Assembly (NCBI RefSeq): GCF_000422325.1
Contig: NZ_KE383818.1
Span: 681,945-745,944 of the forward strand
Direction of reading: 5' to 3'
DNA: 64,000 bases
Source: Marinospirillum minutulum DSM 6287
GTDB taxonomy: Bacteria > Pseudomonadota > Gammaproteobacteria > Pseudomonadales > Halomonadaceae
The position numbers and the translations under genes are program-made. The notes under the pieces are model-generated. The model ran no database searches. It saw only the letters and a list, made by a program, of their open reading frames with translations, and had not been told where the DNA came from. Positions within the stretch are counted from its first letter, which is position 1, and the number at the start of each line of letters is the position of its first letter. Shown here piece by piece: positions 1 through 7,577 of this stretch.

Positions 1-488
1 AGCATGGCTGGGAAATCTAAGCGGTTAGTTTCGCTGTCTACATAAGCGTAACTTTTATGCTGAATGCCGACTGAATCGAAAATGGCATAGTGGTTAGGCC
101 AGGTAGGGTTAGAAATCCATACGGTTTTATTTGGCGAATTACGCTTTAAAAAGTCTGCAGCTAGGCGCAGTGCACCAGTACCACCAGGCGCTTGGGTTAA
201 GGTTGCCCGCTTTGCTTCTAAAACACTGGAGTCTGCACCAAACACTAAGGGTAGTAGGTGCTTGGCAAATAATGGATCACCATGAGAACCAATGTATTTT
301 TTAGTAGTTTCACGGGTTAAAAGTAGGGCTTCCGCTTCACGCACCGATTTTAAAATAGGTGTATTGCCTAGTGCATCACGGTAAACCCCCACCCCTAAAT
401 CAATTTTAGAAGGGTTGGTGTCTTGATTAAACGCTTCAATCAAGCCAAGAATTGGGTCAGCAGGCAGAAGTTCTACTTGTGTAAACAT
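1..488 (-). CDS. Aromatic/aspartate aminotransferase, N-terminal part (cut by window edge)
   Basis: The reading frame starts at ATG 488 (MFTQVELLPADPILGLIEAF) and runs off the left edge, so only about 162 residues are visible. The start resembles class I aspartate/tyrosine aminotransferases (AspC/TyrB): the LPADPILGL opening, the KIDLGVGVYRD segment, the APGGTGALRLAADF glycine-rich segment contacting the PLP phosphate, and NPTWPNH in the substrate/PLP site are all present. The PLP-binding lysine lies outside the window. An AAGG sequence sits just upstream of the ATG. Such enzymes exchange amino groups between aspartate or aromatic amino acids and 2-oxoglutarate in the cytoplasm. I cannot choose between AspC and TyrB from this fragment. 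Confidence 0.88.
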   Translation of the reverse strand, partial: MFTQVELLPADPILGLIEAFNQDTNPSKIDLGVGVYRDALGNTPILKSVREAEALLLTRETTKKYIGSHGDPLFAKHLLPLVFGADSSVLEAKRATLTQAPGGTGALRLAADFLKRNSPNKTVWISNPTWPNHYAIFDSVGIQHKSYAYVDSETNRLDFPAM

Positions 489-513
489 AGTTATTACCTT
501 TAATAAGGAGTTA

Positions 514-1467
514 TTAAGTATTTAAAGCACGCATGGCTTGGCCTTTGCCTCGGGCTTTGGCCAAATACATAGCGTTATCAGCACTTTTCATCAGTGCTTT
601 AGGTGTATCACCCTGTTGCGGCCATAAAGCAATACCAATACTGGCACCTACTTGCAATTTTTGCCCTTGCCAGACAACAGTTTCTGCTAAAACACCGCAG
701 AGGTGATTAGCAAACTCAAGCGCTTGGTCACTCGCAGTAATGCTAGGTAACAAGGCAACCATTTCATCGCCACCTAAACGAGCAGCCAAGCCTAAACCTT
801 TACTAAAGCTAGCTAAAGCATTTTGTAAACGTTCAGCTAAAACTTTAAGAACAAAGTCACCAGCTTCGTGTCCATGACGGTCATTAACTAACTTAAAGCC
901 GTCTAAATCAACAAACAACAAAGCAAAGGGTTGCTGATTTTTAGCAGCAAGGTCACAGCGTTTTTGTAACTCTAGTGTTAGTAAAGAACGGTTAGCCAAG
1001 CCTGTTAGGGTATCGTGCTGTGCAAGGTAGCGTACTTGCTCCATAGCAGCACGTAAATGTTGCTCACGTCTAACTGTGCTGGTTACATCAGATATTTGCA
1101 GCAAGCAGGCGGCTTGTTGTTCGTAAACCACTGGCTGAACAAGAATCGAATGATGCAAAGGCTGTTTGTTGTTAAGCTGCACTAAGGGTAATAAAGCAGG
1201 ATGTAACTGATGGGATAAGCGGCGAGCTAGCTTCATCTCAATGCATTGCTCTATAGCATCTGTTAGCGCAGGGTCTATTGAAGCATTAAAAATAGCATTC
1301 AGTGAGTGGCCTAAAGCTAAGTTTTCACTGATGCCTGTAATACGGGCAATGAAAGGGTTCCAAAGCAAAATTTTTCGAGCAGCATTTACAACGATTATGC
1401 CCGTGTCTAATAAATTAACTAGGTTCTTAAAATCTTGTTGCAAAGGCATCTGATTTTTAATATCCAA
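514..1467 (-). CDS. PAS-GGDEF protein, putative diguanylate cyclase with GGDEM motif
   Basis: 317 residues. An N-terminal PAS-like sensor domain (about residues 12-130, with IIVVNAARKILLWNPFIARITG) is followed by a GGDEF domain (about 145-310) opening with LAQHDTLTGLANR. The signature is GGDEM instead of GGDEF/GGEEF, and the RxxD inhibitory I-site expected five residues upstream is absent (the segment is GLGLAARLGGDEM). The catalytic acidic positions are kept, so activity is possible but uncertain. No membrane segments or signal peptide are seen. It is the last gene of a minus-strand run folD-cheY-cheC-GGDEF with gaps of 3-15 bases, so it is probably co-transcribed and linked to the receiver and phosphatase just upstream. 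Confidence 0.85.
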   Translation of the reverse strand: MDIKNQMPLQQDFKNLVNLLDTGIIVVNAARKILLWNPFIARITGISENLALGHSLNAIFNASIDPALTDAIEQCIEMKLARRLSHQLHPALLPLVQLNNKQPLHHSILVQPVVYEQQAACLLQISDVTSTVRREQHLRAAMEQVRYLAQHDTLTGLANRSLLTLELQKRCDLAAKNQQPFALLFVDLDGFKLVNDRHGHEAGDFVLKVLAERLQNALASFSKGLGLAARLGGDEMVALLPSITASDQALEFANHLCGVLAETVVWQGQKLQVGASIGIALWPQQGDTPKALMKSADNAMYLAKARGKGQAMRALNT

Positions 1468-1481
1468 TATTAACTAATTGC

Positions 1482-2099
1482 TTAGCTTAATAGCTTCTCT
1501 AGGTATTCTGTTAAAGCATCATGAAAACTGCTGGCAGAATGTAGGTCGATAATAAAGGCTAGGTAGCCTTGTAGTTCGCGCTGACTTAAAGAAAAGTCAA
1601 CCTGCACTAGCATAATTAACGAATCATCACGGTCACAAAGCCGCTTTAATATGTTGTGGCAGTTGCCCGTGTAAGCCTCAGGCAGCGAGGTTTTAATTTC
1701 TCTGTGTAAAATATTGGCTAGGGTTGCTAAACAAGAATTTAATAAAATATTGCCTAGTTCGGCAAGGGTGTCTTGCTCTAACTCAGAAATTTCACTAGCA
1801 GAGAGTTCGTTGCCAACAATTAAGCGTACTAACTCTAGGCTGCGCTCTTCAGGAAAAATTAATGCTGCCTTACCGCTAATAAAACCCTCAAAAGCTTGAG
1901 TAACACCAGCTAAAGCTGAGGGAAGTAATTTAGCAAAGTGTATCTCAGCCGTTGGAATATCAACAAAGTCTACCTTGGGTACAGAAAGTAAAACTTCATC
2001 ATGAACCAGTTTTGATAAAGCTGATGCAGCACGACCAACACCAATATTCATCAACTCAACAATGGTATCTTGCTGGTCTTGGTTAATAGCGTTAATCAT
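1482..2099 (-). CDS. cheC: CheC-type CheY-P phosphatase
   Basis: 205 residues. Two copies of the CheC phosphatase signature D/S-x3-E-x2-N-x22-P are visible: DTIVELMN followed 23 residues later by P in the N-terminal half, and DTLAELGN followed 23 residues later by P in the C-terminal half. Both carry the Glu and Asn that catalyse dephosphorylation in this family, so both sites look functional. The family acts on phosphorylated CheY-like receivers in the cytoplasm. The gene starts 3 bases after the stop of the CheY-like receiver gene, its likely substrate, and is followed by the GGDEF gene. The context suggests an adaptation module for a receiver-controlled second-messenger output rather than a full chemotaxis operon, since no cheA or cheW is nearby. 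Confidence 0.85.
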   Translation of the reverse strand: MINAINQDQQDTIVELMNIGVGRAASALSKLVHDEVLLSVPKVDFVDIPTAEIHFAKLLPSALAGVTQAFEGFISGKAALIFPEERSLELVRLIVGNELSASEISELEQDTLAELGNILLNSCLATLANILHREIKTSLPEAYTGNCHNILKRLCDRDDSLIMLVQVDFSLSQRELQGYLAFIIDLHSASSFHDALTEYLEKLLS

Positions 2100-2102
2100 G
2101 GC

Positions 2103-2465
2103 TTATCTCTTTAATAGGCTAGCTAGCTGCTCAGAATCGACTGGCTTACCAAGAAAATCTAAGCCCATGCTTTTGGCTCGATCAATAATAGTATCTTGGA
2201 TATTAGCAGTAACGAGTACTAGATGAATTTTACTATCTTGCTCACGAATTAATTGTGCCAGCTCTAAACCGTCAATGCCCGGCATATTAAAATCTAATAA
2301 GGCTAGGTCGAAGCCACCAGGTTGAAAAGCAGCCAAAGCTTCATCGCCATTAGCCGCTTGAGTAATTTCAACGGAATTATCGGTTGAGGTAATTAAGTGT
2401 TGCAGAGTTAAACGCGCAATACGGCTATCATCAACCAATAAAATTCTTTTAGTGACTTGGGACAT
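2103..2465 (-). CDS. CheY-like single-domain response regulator
   Basis: 120 residues, a stand-alone receiver domain. The acidic pair D12-D13 (LVDDS), phosphoacceptor D58 (LLDFNMPG), switch Thr86 (LVTAN) and Lys107 (GKP) are all present, so it should be phosphorylatable. No output domain is attached. It begins 9 bases after folD and lies 3 bases before a CheC-type phosphatase, so it is probably dephosphorylated by that protein. No histidine kinase is adjacent, so the phosphodonor is unknown. Confidence 0.9.
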   Translation of the reverse strand: MSQVTKRILLVDDSRIARLTLQHLITSTDNSVEITQAANGDEALAAFQPGGFDLALLDFNMPGIDGLELAQLIREQDSKIHLVLVTANIQDTIIDRAKSMGLDFLGKPVDSEQLASLLKR

Positions 2466-2474
2466 AGGAAATTC

Positions 2475-3335
2475 CTAATTTAAGCCTAGTGATTGCTCAT
2501 AGGCTTGTAGGGTGTTTTCTAGCAAGGTAGCAACTGTCATGGGGCCAACGCCACCAGGTACAGGTGTTATCCAAGCGGCTCGTTCTAAGGCCGATTCAAA
2601 CTCAACATCACCAACTAAAGCACCATTATCAAGACGGTTAATGCCAACATCAATAACAATTGCGCCAGGTTTTACCCATTCACCTTTAACTAGGCCAGGA
2701 ATACCAACACCTACCACTAGAATATCAGCCTGAGCAACTTCAGCGGCTAAATCTTTAGTAAAGCGGTGCGTAACGGTGATAGTGCAACCAGCTAGCAATA
2801 ACTCTAAAGCCATGGGGCGGCCAACAATATTTGAAGCGCCAACGATGGTTGCCTTTAAACCATGTAAGTCCACATCTAACCCTTCTAACAGAGTCATTAT
2901 GCCTTTGGGTGTACAAGGACGAAGTAAAGGCTGGCGCTGTGCAAGGCGACCTAAATTAAAGGGATGAAAGCCATCAACGTCTTTTTCAGGGCGAATGCGC
3001 TCTAATAGTGGGCTAGCATCTAGGTGTTTAGGTAGAGGTAGCTGTAATAAAATACCATCGACTTGGCTGTCATCATTAAGCTGATCAATGAGGTTTTCTA
3101 AATCTGTTTGGCTGGTACTCGCTTCAAGGCTATAAGAGTGGGAAGTAACCCCTGCTTTCTCACAGGCTAGGTGCTTGTTACGCACATAGACTTCAGATGC
3201 TGGGTCAGCACCTACCAAAATAACAGCCAAGGCAGGTTTGCGGTGTCCTGCTTCTACATAATGACTAACTTTTTTGGCAATTGATTCGCGAAGGTTTAAG
3301 GCAACCTGCTTGCCATTAATTAATTGGGCGCTCAT
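2475..3335 (-). CDS. folD: Bifunctional methylenetetrahydrofolate dehydrogenase/cyclohydrolase
   Basis: 286 residues, the usual FolD length. It interconverts 5,10-methylene-THF, methenyl-THF and 10-formyl-THF in the cytoplasm, using NADP. The catalytic lysine is K54 in [16 protein letters not shown]. The DVDGFHP and TPCTPKG-type segments ([13 protein letters not shown]) and the C-terminal [11 protein letters not shown] motif are present. The ATG at 3335 is the natural start (MSAQLINGK). It is the first gene of the minus-strand run that continues into the CheY-like gene, and is divergent from the tRNA cluster. Confidence 0.96.
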   Translation of the reverse strand: MSAQLINGKQVALNLRESIAKKVSHYVEAGHRKPALAVILVGADPASEVYVRNKHLACEKAGVTSHSYSLEASTSQTDLENLIDQLNDDSQVDGILLQLPLPKHLDASPLLERIRPEKDVDGFHPFNLGRLAQRQPLLRPCTPKGIMTLLEGLDVDLHGLKATIVGASNIVGRPMALELLLAGCTITVTHRFTKDLAAEVAQADILVVGVGIPGLVKGEWVKPGAIVIDVGINRLDNGALVGDVEFESALERAAWITPVPGGVGPMTVATLLENTLQAYEQSLGLN

Positions 3336-3479
3336 TTAAACGTAATTTTCCATAACAACTAGAGATAGGCTATTGTCGCACGACTTAACGCTAAGAGGAA
3401 TGCTGGTAAGAACTTTGTTAGTCGAGTTGGACAAATTCCTTACTAAGCCACTGTTTTAAAAAATAATTTCAAAAAAGGG

Positions 3480-3507
3480 TTGACGGGTTTTAAATATGCC
3501 CTATAAT
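3480..3507 (+). promoter_or_regulatory. Strong sigma-70-type promoter of the tRNA cluster
   Basis: TTGACG at 3480-3485 and a perfect TATAAT at 3502-3507 are separated by 16 bp. The bases after the -10 box are GC-rich (GCGCTCC), as is usual for stable-RNA promoters under stringent control. It lies about 75 bases upstream of the first tRNA. Confidence 0.85.
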
Positions 3508-3580
3508 GCGCTCCACATTGATCGGGACTTCCAAGAAACAGCGAGAAGCAACCCAGTTAATGCAAGTAGTAGAAATAAGT

Positions 3581-3657
3581 CGGGGTATAGCGCAGTCTGG
3601 TAGCGCGCCTGCTTTGGGAGCAGGATGTCGGGGGTTCGAATCCCTCTACCCCGACCA
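3581..3657 (+). tRNA. tRNA-Pro (anticodon TGG)
   Basis: 77 nt cloverleaf with encoded CCA. The acceptor arms CGGGGTA/TACCCCG pair, the anticodon loop is TTTGGGA within a CCTGC/GCAGG stem, giving anticodon TGG. The T-arm carries GGTTCGAATCC. It is the first of three tRNAs transcribed from the promoter at 3480-3507. Confidence 0.96.
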
Positions 3658-3697
3658 CTTATTTCAAGCTTCTACATGCAGGCAATAATCACCCAAT

Positions 3698-3774
3698 GCG
3701 CCTATAGCTCAATCGGATAGAGCAACGCCCTTCTAAGGCGTAGGTTGCAGGTTCGATTCCTGCTGGGCGCGCCA
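3698..3774 (+). tRNA. tRNA-Arg (anticodon TCT)
   Basis: 77 nt with encoded CCA. Acceptor arms GCGCCTA/TGGGCGC pair with one G-T. The anticodon loop CTTCTAA lies in an ACGCC/GGCGT stem, giving anticodon TCT, which reads AGA/AGG. The T-loop is GTTCGATTC. Second tRNA of the cluster. Confidence 0.96.
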
Positions 3775-3820
3775 AAGCGCTCTGTAGTGGCAAAAAACTA
3801 TTTGCAAATAAGTTTTTGAT

Positions 3821-3897
3821 GGTGAGCGTAGCTCAGTTGGTAGAGCTCTGGATTGTGACTCCAGCGGTCGTGGGTTCGAGCCCCATCGTTCACCCCA
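3821..3897 (+). tRNA. tRNA-His (anticodon GTG)
   Basis: 77 nt including the extra G at position -1 (G3821) that pairs with the discriminator C, diagnostic of tRNA-His. The anticodon loop is TTGTGAC in a CTGGA/TCCAG stem. The 3' CCA is encoded. Last tRNA of the cluster, followed by a terminator. Confidence 0.96.
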
Positions 3898-3903
3898 GAT
3901 TTT

Positions 3904-3935
3904 AAAAAAAGGCATCCGTAAAGGGTGCCTTTTTT
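3904..3935 (+). terminator. Rho-independent terminator of the tRNA cluster
   Basis: Stem GGCATCC (3911-3917) / GGGTGCC (3923-3929) with a 5-base loop, preceded by a run of A and followed by a run of T. It separates the tRNAs from tig. Confidence 0.9.
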
Positions 3936-4033
3936 GTATTAAGGCTTGCTGCAAGCGACAGTAACTCTTAAAATTCCCCCTTTGCTTACTATTTACTTTG
4001 ATAAAACCAATAAGTGTTTAACGAGGATTGTCC

Positions 4034-5341
4034 ATGCAAGTTTCCGTAGAAACGACTTCCGCGCTGGAGCGTCGAGTAACTATTCAGGTACCAGCAGAGC
4101 AGGTAGATACCGCTGTTGAAGCACGCCTTAAAGACACCGCACGTAAGGCTAAGGTCGATGGTTACCGTCCTGGCAAGGTGCCAATGAGTGTTGTTAAACG
4201 TCGTTTCGGTGAAGGCGTACGTCAAGATGTATTGTCGGAACTAATGCGCAATCATTTCATTGAAGCCGTAACTCAAGAAAAACTAAACCCAGCGGGAACA
4301 CCTGAAATTCAACCAGGTGCAACCAATGAAGCGGGTAAGCCTTTTGAATTCACCGCAACCTTTGAAGTTTATCCAGAAATCGAACTTAAAAGCCTAGAAG
4401 GTGAAACCGTTGAACGCCCTGTTGCAGAAATTAACGATCAAGATTTAGAAGACCTAATTGTTGATCTACGCAAGCAGCGTGCAGAGTGGGCAGATGCAGA
4501 CAAAGCAGCTGAAACTGGCGACCAGGTAAATATTGATTTTGAAGGCTTTATTGATGGCGAAGCTTTTGAAGGCGGTAAAGGTGAAAGCTACGACCTAGTA
4601 CTGGGTTCTAGTTCATTCATTCCAGGTTTTGAAGATCAGCTAGTGGGTACTAAAGCAGGCGAAGCTAAAGATGTAGAAGTAAGCTTCCCAGAAGACTACC
4701 AAGCAGCCAACCTAGCTGGTAAAGCAGCAACCTTTAAATGTAAGGTAAATGCGGTTAAAGCACAGCAGCTACCCGAGCTAAACGAAGCGTTTTTCACTCA
4801 GTTTGGTGTAAGTGAAGGCGGTGAAGAAGCTTTCCGTAAAGAAGTGCGTAAAAACATGGGTGCTCAGTTAAAGCAAGCAATACGCAATACAACCAAGCAA
4901 GCTGTATTTGAAGCGCTAATGAAAGCCAACCCCATTGAAGTACCAAGTGCGTTAATTGCTAATGAAGTCGACAACCTACGTCGTCAAGCTGCACAGCAGT
5001 ACAACCTAGGTGAAGATTTCGACATTAGCCAAATTCCAGGCGACCTTTTCCAAGATCAAGCCAAAAACAACGTAGTCCTTGGTTTGCTTGTTGGTGAGGT
5101 TATCAAGGCTAACGAAATTAAAGCAGACACAGCTATAGTAGATGAGCTACTTAATGAAATGGCCCAGTCTTACCAAGAGCCACAAAAAGTAGTGGATTAC
5201 TACAAAACCAACCCTGAGATGCTTCGTCAGGTTGAAGGCGCAGCTTTAGAGCAGCAGGTGGTTGAAAAGCTTTTAGCAGAAGCAGAAGTTACAGATGTAA
5301 CCAAAACTTTTAAAGAGCTAGCCATGCCAGCTCAGCAGTAA
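4034..5341 (+). CDS. tig: Trigger factor, ribosome-bound chaperone
   Basis: 435 residues from ATG 4034, which has a GAGGA Shine-Dalgarno sequence 6 bases upstream; the in-frame TTG at 4028 overlaps that site and is less likely. Three regions are visible: the ribosome-binding N-domain with the signature GYRPGKVP (family consensus GFRxGKxP) near residue 45, a central FKBP-type prolyl isomerase domain (about 150-245, GDQVNIDFEGFIDGEAFEGG), and a helical C-domain. It shields nascent chains at the exit tunnel. It is followed by its own terminator and then clpP, the standard gammaproteobacterial order. Confidence 0.97.
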   Translation: MQVSVETTSALERRVTIQVPAEQVDTAVEARLKDTARKAKVDGYRPGKVPMSVVKRRFGEGVRQDVLSELMRNHFIEAVTQEKLNPAGTPEIQPGATNEAGKPFEFTATFEVYPEIELKSLEGETVERPVAEINDQDLEDLIVDLRKQRAEWADADKAAETGDQVNIDFEGFIDGEAFEGGKGESYDLVLGSSSFIPGFEDQLVGTKAGEAKDVEVSFPEDYQAANLAGKAATFKCKVNAVKAQQLPELNEAFFTQFGVSEGGEEAFRKEVRKNMGAQLKQAIRNTTKQAVFEALMKANPIEVPSALIANEVDNLRRQAAQQYNLGEDFDISQIPGDLFQDQAKNNVVLGLLVGEVIKANEIKADTAIVDELLNEMAQSYQEPQKVVDYYKTNPEMLRQVEGAALEQQVVEKLLAEAEVTDVTKTFKELAMPAQQ

Positions 5342-5370
5342 AAGTTTTAAATAAAACAGCGTTGTAAACT

Positions 5371-5402
5371 GATCCGGCGCCAAAACGCCGGATCTTTTTT
5401 TT
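5371..5402 (+). terminator. Rho-independent terminator after tig
   Basis: Perfect 9-bp stem GATCCGGCG (5371-5379) / CGCCGGATC (5386-5394), 6-base loop, then eight T. Confidence 0.95.
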
Positions 5403-5481
5403 ACACTCAGGCTAAATCTTGGTGGAATTTATCTTCAACCTCGGTTAGTTTAGTTGGCATTATGTAAATTAGGGATGCAAA

Positions 5482-6099
5482 ATGTTTAATAAATCAGATA
5501 TACAAAACGCAGGTGGCCTAGTGCCCATGGTAGTAGAGCAATCTGCTCGTGGTGAACGCTCCTACGATATCTACTCGCGCCTCCTGAAAGAACGCGTTAT
5601 CTTCCTTGTAGGACAAGTAGAAGACTACATGGCCAACCTAATTGTGGCACAAATGCTATTTTTAGAGTCTGAGAACCCAGATAAAGACATTCATCTTTAT
5701 ATTAACTCACCCGGCGGTTCAGTAACGGCAGGTATGTCTATCTACGACACCATGCAGTTTATTAAGCCCAACGTTTCAACCATGTGTATTGGTCAAGCGG
5801 CCAGTATGGGTGCATTTTTACTTGCTGGTGGTACTAAGGGTAAGCGTTTTTGCCTACCCAACTCACGTATGATGATTCACCAGCCGCTAGGTGGTTTCCA
5901 AGGGCAGGCGTCAGATATAGAAATTCATACCCGTGAAATTCTAGGCATACGTGACAAGCTAAACAAACTTTTAGCACTGCATACAGGTCAAAACATTAAG
6001 ACAATTGCCAAAGATACTGACCGTGATAACTTTATGGACGGTGAAACAGCGGTAAACTATGGCTTAATTGATGCAGTACTCGACAAACGTCCAGAATAA
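5482..6099 (+). CDS. clpP: ATP-dependent Clp protease proteolytic subunit
   Basis: 205 residues, usual ClpP length. The serine-protease triad is visible: S108 in [10 protein letters not shown]133 in MMIHQPLGG, and D182 in the [11 protein letters not shown] segment. It forms a tetradecameric barrel that degrades substrates unfolded by ClpX, encoded 69 bases downstream with no obvious terminator between, so the two are likely co-transcribed. The start ATG 5482 follows an AGGGA sequence. Confidence 0.97.
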   Translation: MFNKSDIQNAGGLVPMVVEQSARGERSYDIYSRLLKERVIFLVGQVEDYMANLIVAQMLFLESENPDKDIHLYINSPGGSVTAGMSIYDTMQFIKPNVSTMCIGQAASMGAFLLAGGTKGKRFCLPNSRMMIHQPLGGFQGQASDIEIHTREILGIRDKLNKLLALHTGQNIKTIAKDTDRDNFMDGETAVNYGLIDAVLDKRPE

Positions 6100-6168
6100 A
6101 CCTATAAAGCCTGCAGAAAAAACTAGCAGGCTTGCTTAGGGCAAGTTTTGAAGTCAACGGGGTAAATA

Positions 6169-7446
6169 ATGGCCGACGGCAAAAAAAGTAAAGAAAAGCT
6201 TCTATACTGCTCCTTCTGTGGCAAAAGCCAAGATGAAGTGAAAAAGCTAATTGCAGGCCCATCCGTCTATATATGTGATGACTGCGTAAGCCTTTGTACC
6301 GATATTGTTAGTAATGAATTTCAAGAAGAAGCACTAGAAGAAGAAAGCGAAAAACTTCCAGTGCCTAAAGAAATTCGTGCACAATTAGATGACTATGTTA
6401 TAGGCCAAGATCGCGCCAAAATGGTGCTAGCTGTAGCAGTTTATAATCACTACAAACGCCTTAAGTCACAACTAAAAACGGACCAGGGTGTTGAGCTAGG
6501 CAAAAGTAATATTCTGCTAATAGGTCCAACCGGTTCAGGTAAAACACTGCTAGCCGAAACCCTAGCGCGCATGTTGAATGTGCCTTTTACCATGGCAGAT
6601 GCCACTACCCTAACCGAAGCAGGTTATGTGGGTGAAGACGTAGAAAACATTATTCAAAAGCTACTACAAAAGTGTGACTATGATGTAGAACGTGCCCAGC
6701 GCGGCATAGTTTATATTGATGAAATCGACAAAATTTCACGCAAGTCAGACAACCCATCCATTACCCGAGATGTATCGGGCGAGGGTGTGCAGCAAGCACT
6801 ACTAAAGCTTATCGAAGGAACGGTTGCTTCTGTTCCGCCTCAGGGTGGTCGTAAGCATCCCCAACAAGAGTTCCTACAAGTAGACACCAGCAATATGTTG
6901 TTTATTTGTGGCGGTGCTTTTGCAGGCCTAGATAAAGTCATTCGTGCCCGTACTGAAAAAGGCGGCATAGGCTTTAGTGCTGAAATTAAAAGCAAAAAAG
7001 AAGATGAAGCTTTAGGTGAAGCGCTACTAGAAGTAGAGCCAGAAGACCTAGTACGCTTTGGCTTAATTCCAGAATTTATTGGCCGTCTACCCGTAGTAGC
7101 AACGCTAACTCACCTAGACGAAGATGCCCTAATTCAAATTTTAACTGAACCAAAAAATGCCCTAACCAAGCAGTATGGTCAGCTATTTGAAATGGAAGGT
7201 GTCGAGCTAGAATTCCGTGAAGAAGCCCTACGTGCCATAGCAAAAAAAGCACTCGAGCGTAAAACAGGTGCGCGTGGTTTGCGTTCTATTATGGAAAGCA
7301 TTCTGCTCGATACCATGTATGAAATACCTTCGCTTAAGCAGGTTATTAAAGCAGTGGTTGATGAAAGCGTTGTTAAGGGTGAAGCAAAACCGCTACTTCT
7401 CTATGAAAACGACGAGGTAGAACAGCTAGCTGCCAACCGTGATTAA
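6169..7446 (+). CDS. clpX: Clp protease ATPase/unfoldase subunit
   Basis: 425 residues. An N-terminal zinc-binding domain has two CxxC pairs (CSFCGK and CDDC, residues about 15-40). The AAA+ module carries Walker A GPTGSGKT at 119-126, Walker B VYIDEID, and the pore-loop and sensor segments including RKHPQQEF and IPEFIGRLP. ClpX recognises tagged substrates and feeds them to ClpP. It follows clpP directly and ends in a terminator before lon. Confidence 0.97.
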   Translation: MADGKKSKEKLLYCSFCGKSQDEVKKLIAGPSVYICDDCVSLCTDIVSNEFQEEALEEESEKLPVPKEIRAQLDDYVIGQDRAKMVLAVAVYNHYKRLKSQLKTDQGVELGKSNILLIGPTGSGKTLLAETLARMLNVPFTMADATTLTEAGYVGEDVENIIQKLLQKCDYDVERAQRGIVYIDEIDKISRKSDNPSITRDVSGEGVQQALLKLIEGTVASVPPQGGRKHPQQEFLQVDTSNMLFICGGAFAGLDKVIRARTEKGGIGFSAEIKSKKEDEALGEALLEVEPEDLVRFGLIPEFIGRLPVVATLTHLDEDALIQILTEPKNALTKQYGQLFEMEGVELEFREEALRAIAKKALERKTGARGLRSIMESILLDTMYEIPSLKQVIKAVVDESVVKGEAKPLLLYENDEVEQLAANRD

Positions 7447-7477
7447 GTAAAAACGCATTGGTAAATCAAGCAGTTAC

Positions 7478-7505
7478 AAAAAAAAGGGCCTAGTGCCCTT
7501 TTTTT
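7478..7505 (+). terminator. Rho-independent terminator after clpX
   Basis: Stem AAGGGC (7484-7489) / GCCCTT (7495-7500) with a 5-base loop, flanked by an A-run upstream and a T-run downstream. Confidence 0.88.
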
Positions 7506-7577
7506 CTTAGCTTCTAGCCTCCATATCTTTGCTTTAGAATCAAACTAGCCGAATTGAAATTTAAGAGGTCCACTGCA

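Noticed and set aside
3506-3688. 60-codon open frame on the plus strand over the tRNA-Pro gene
   Set aside because: It is read straight through the tRNA and promoter; no ribosome-binding site or protein similarity.
3733-3954. 73-codon open frame on the minus strand across tRNA-Arg, tRNA-His and the terminator
   Set aside because: Antisense to RNA genes, typical spurious call over tRNA clusters.
5361-5370. GTTGTAAACT before the tig terminator as a possible Ter site
   Set aside because: Only the short GTTGTAA core matches the Ter consensus, which is expected by chance in a window of this size.
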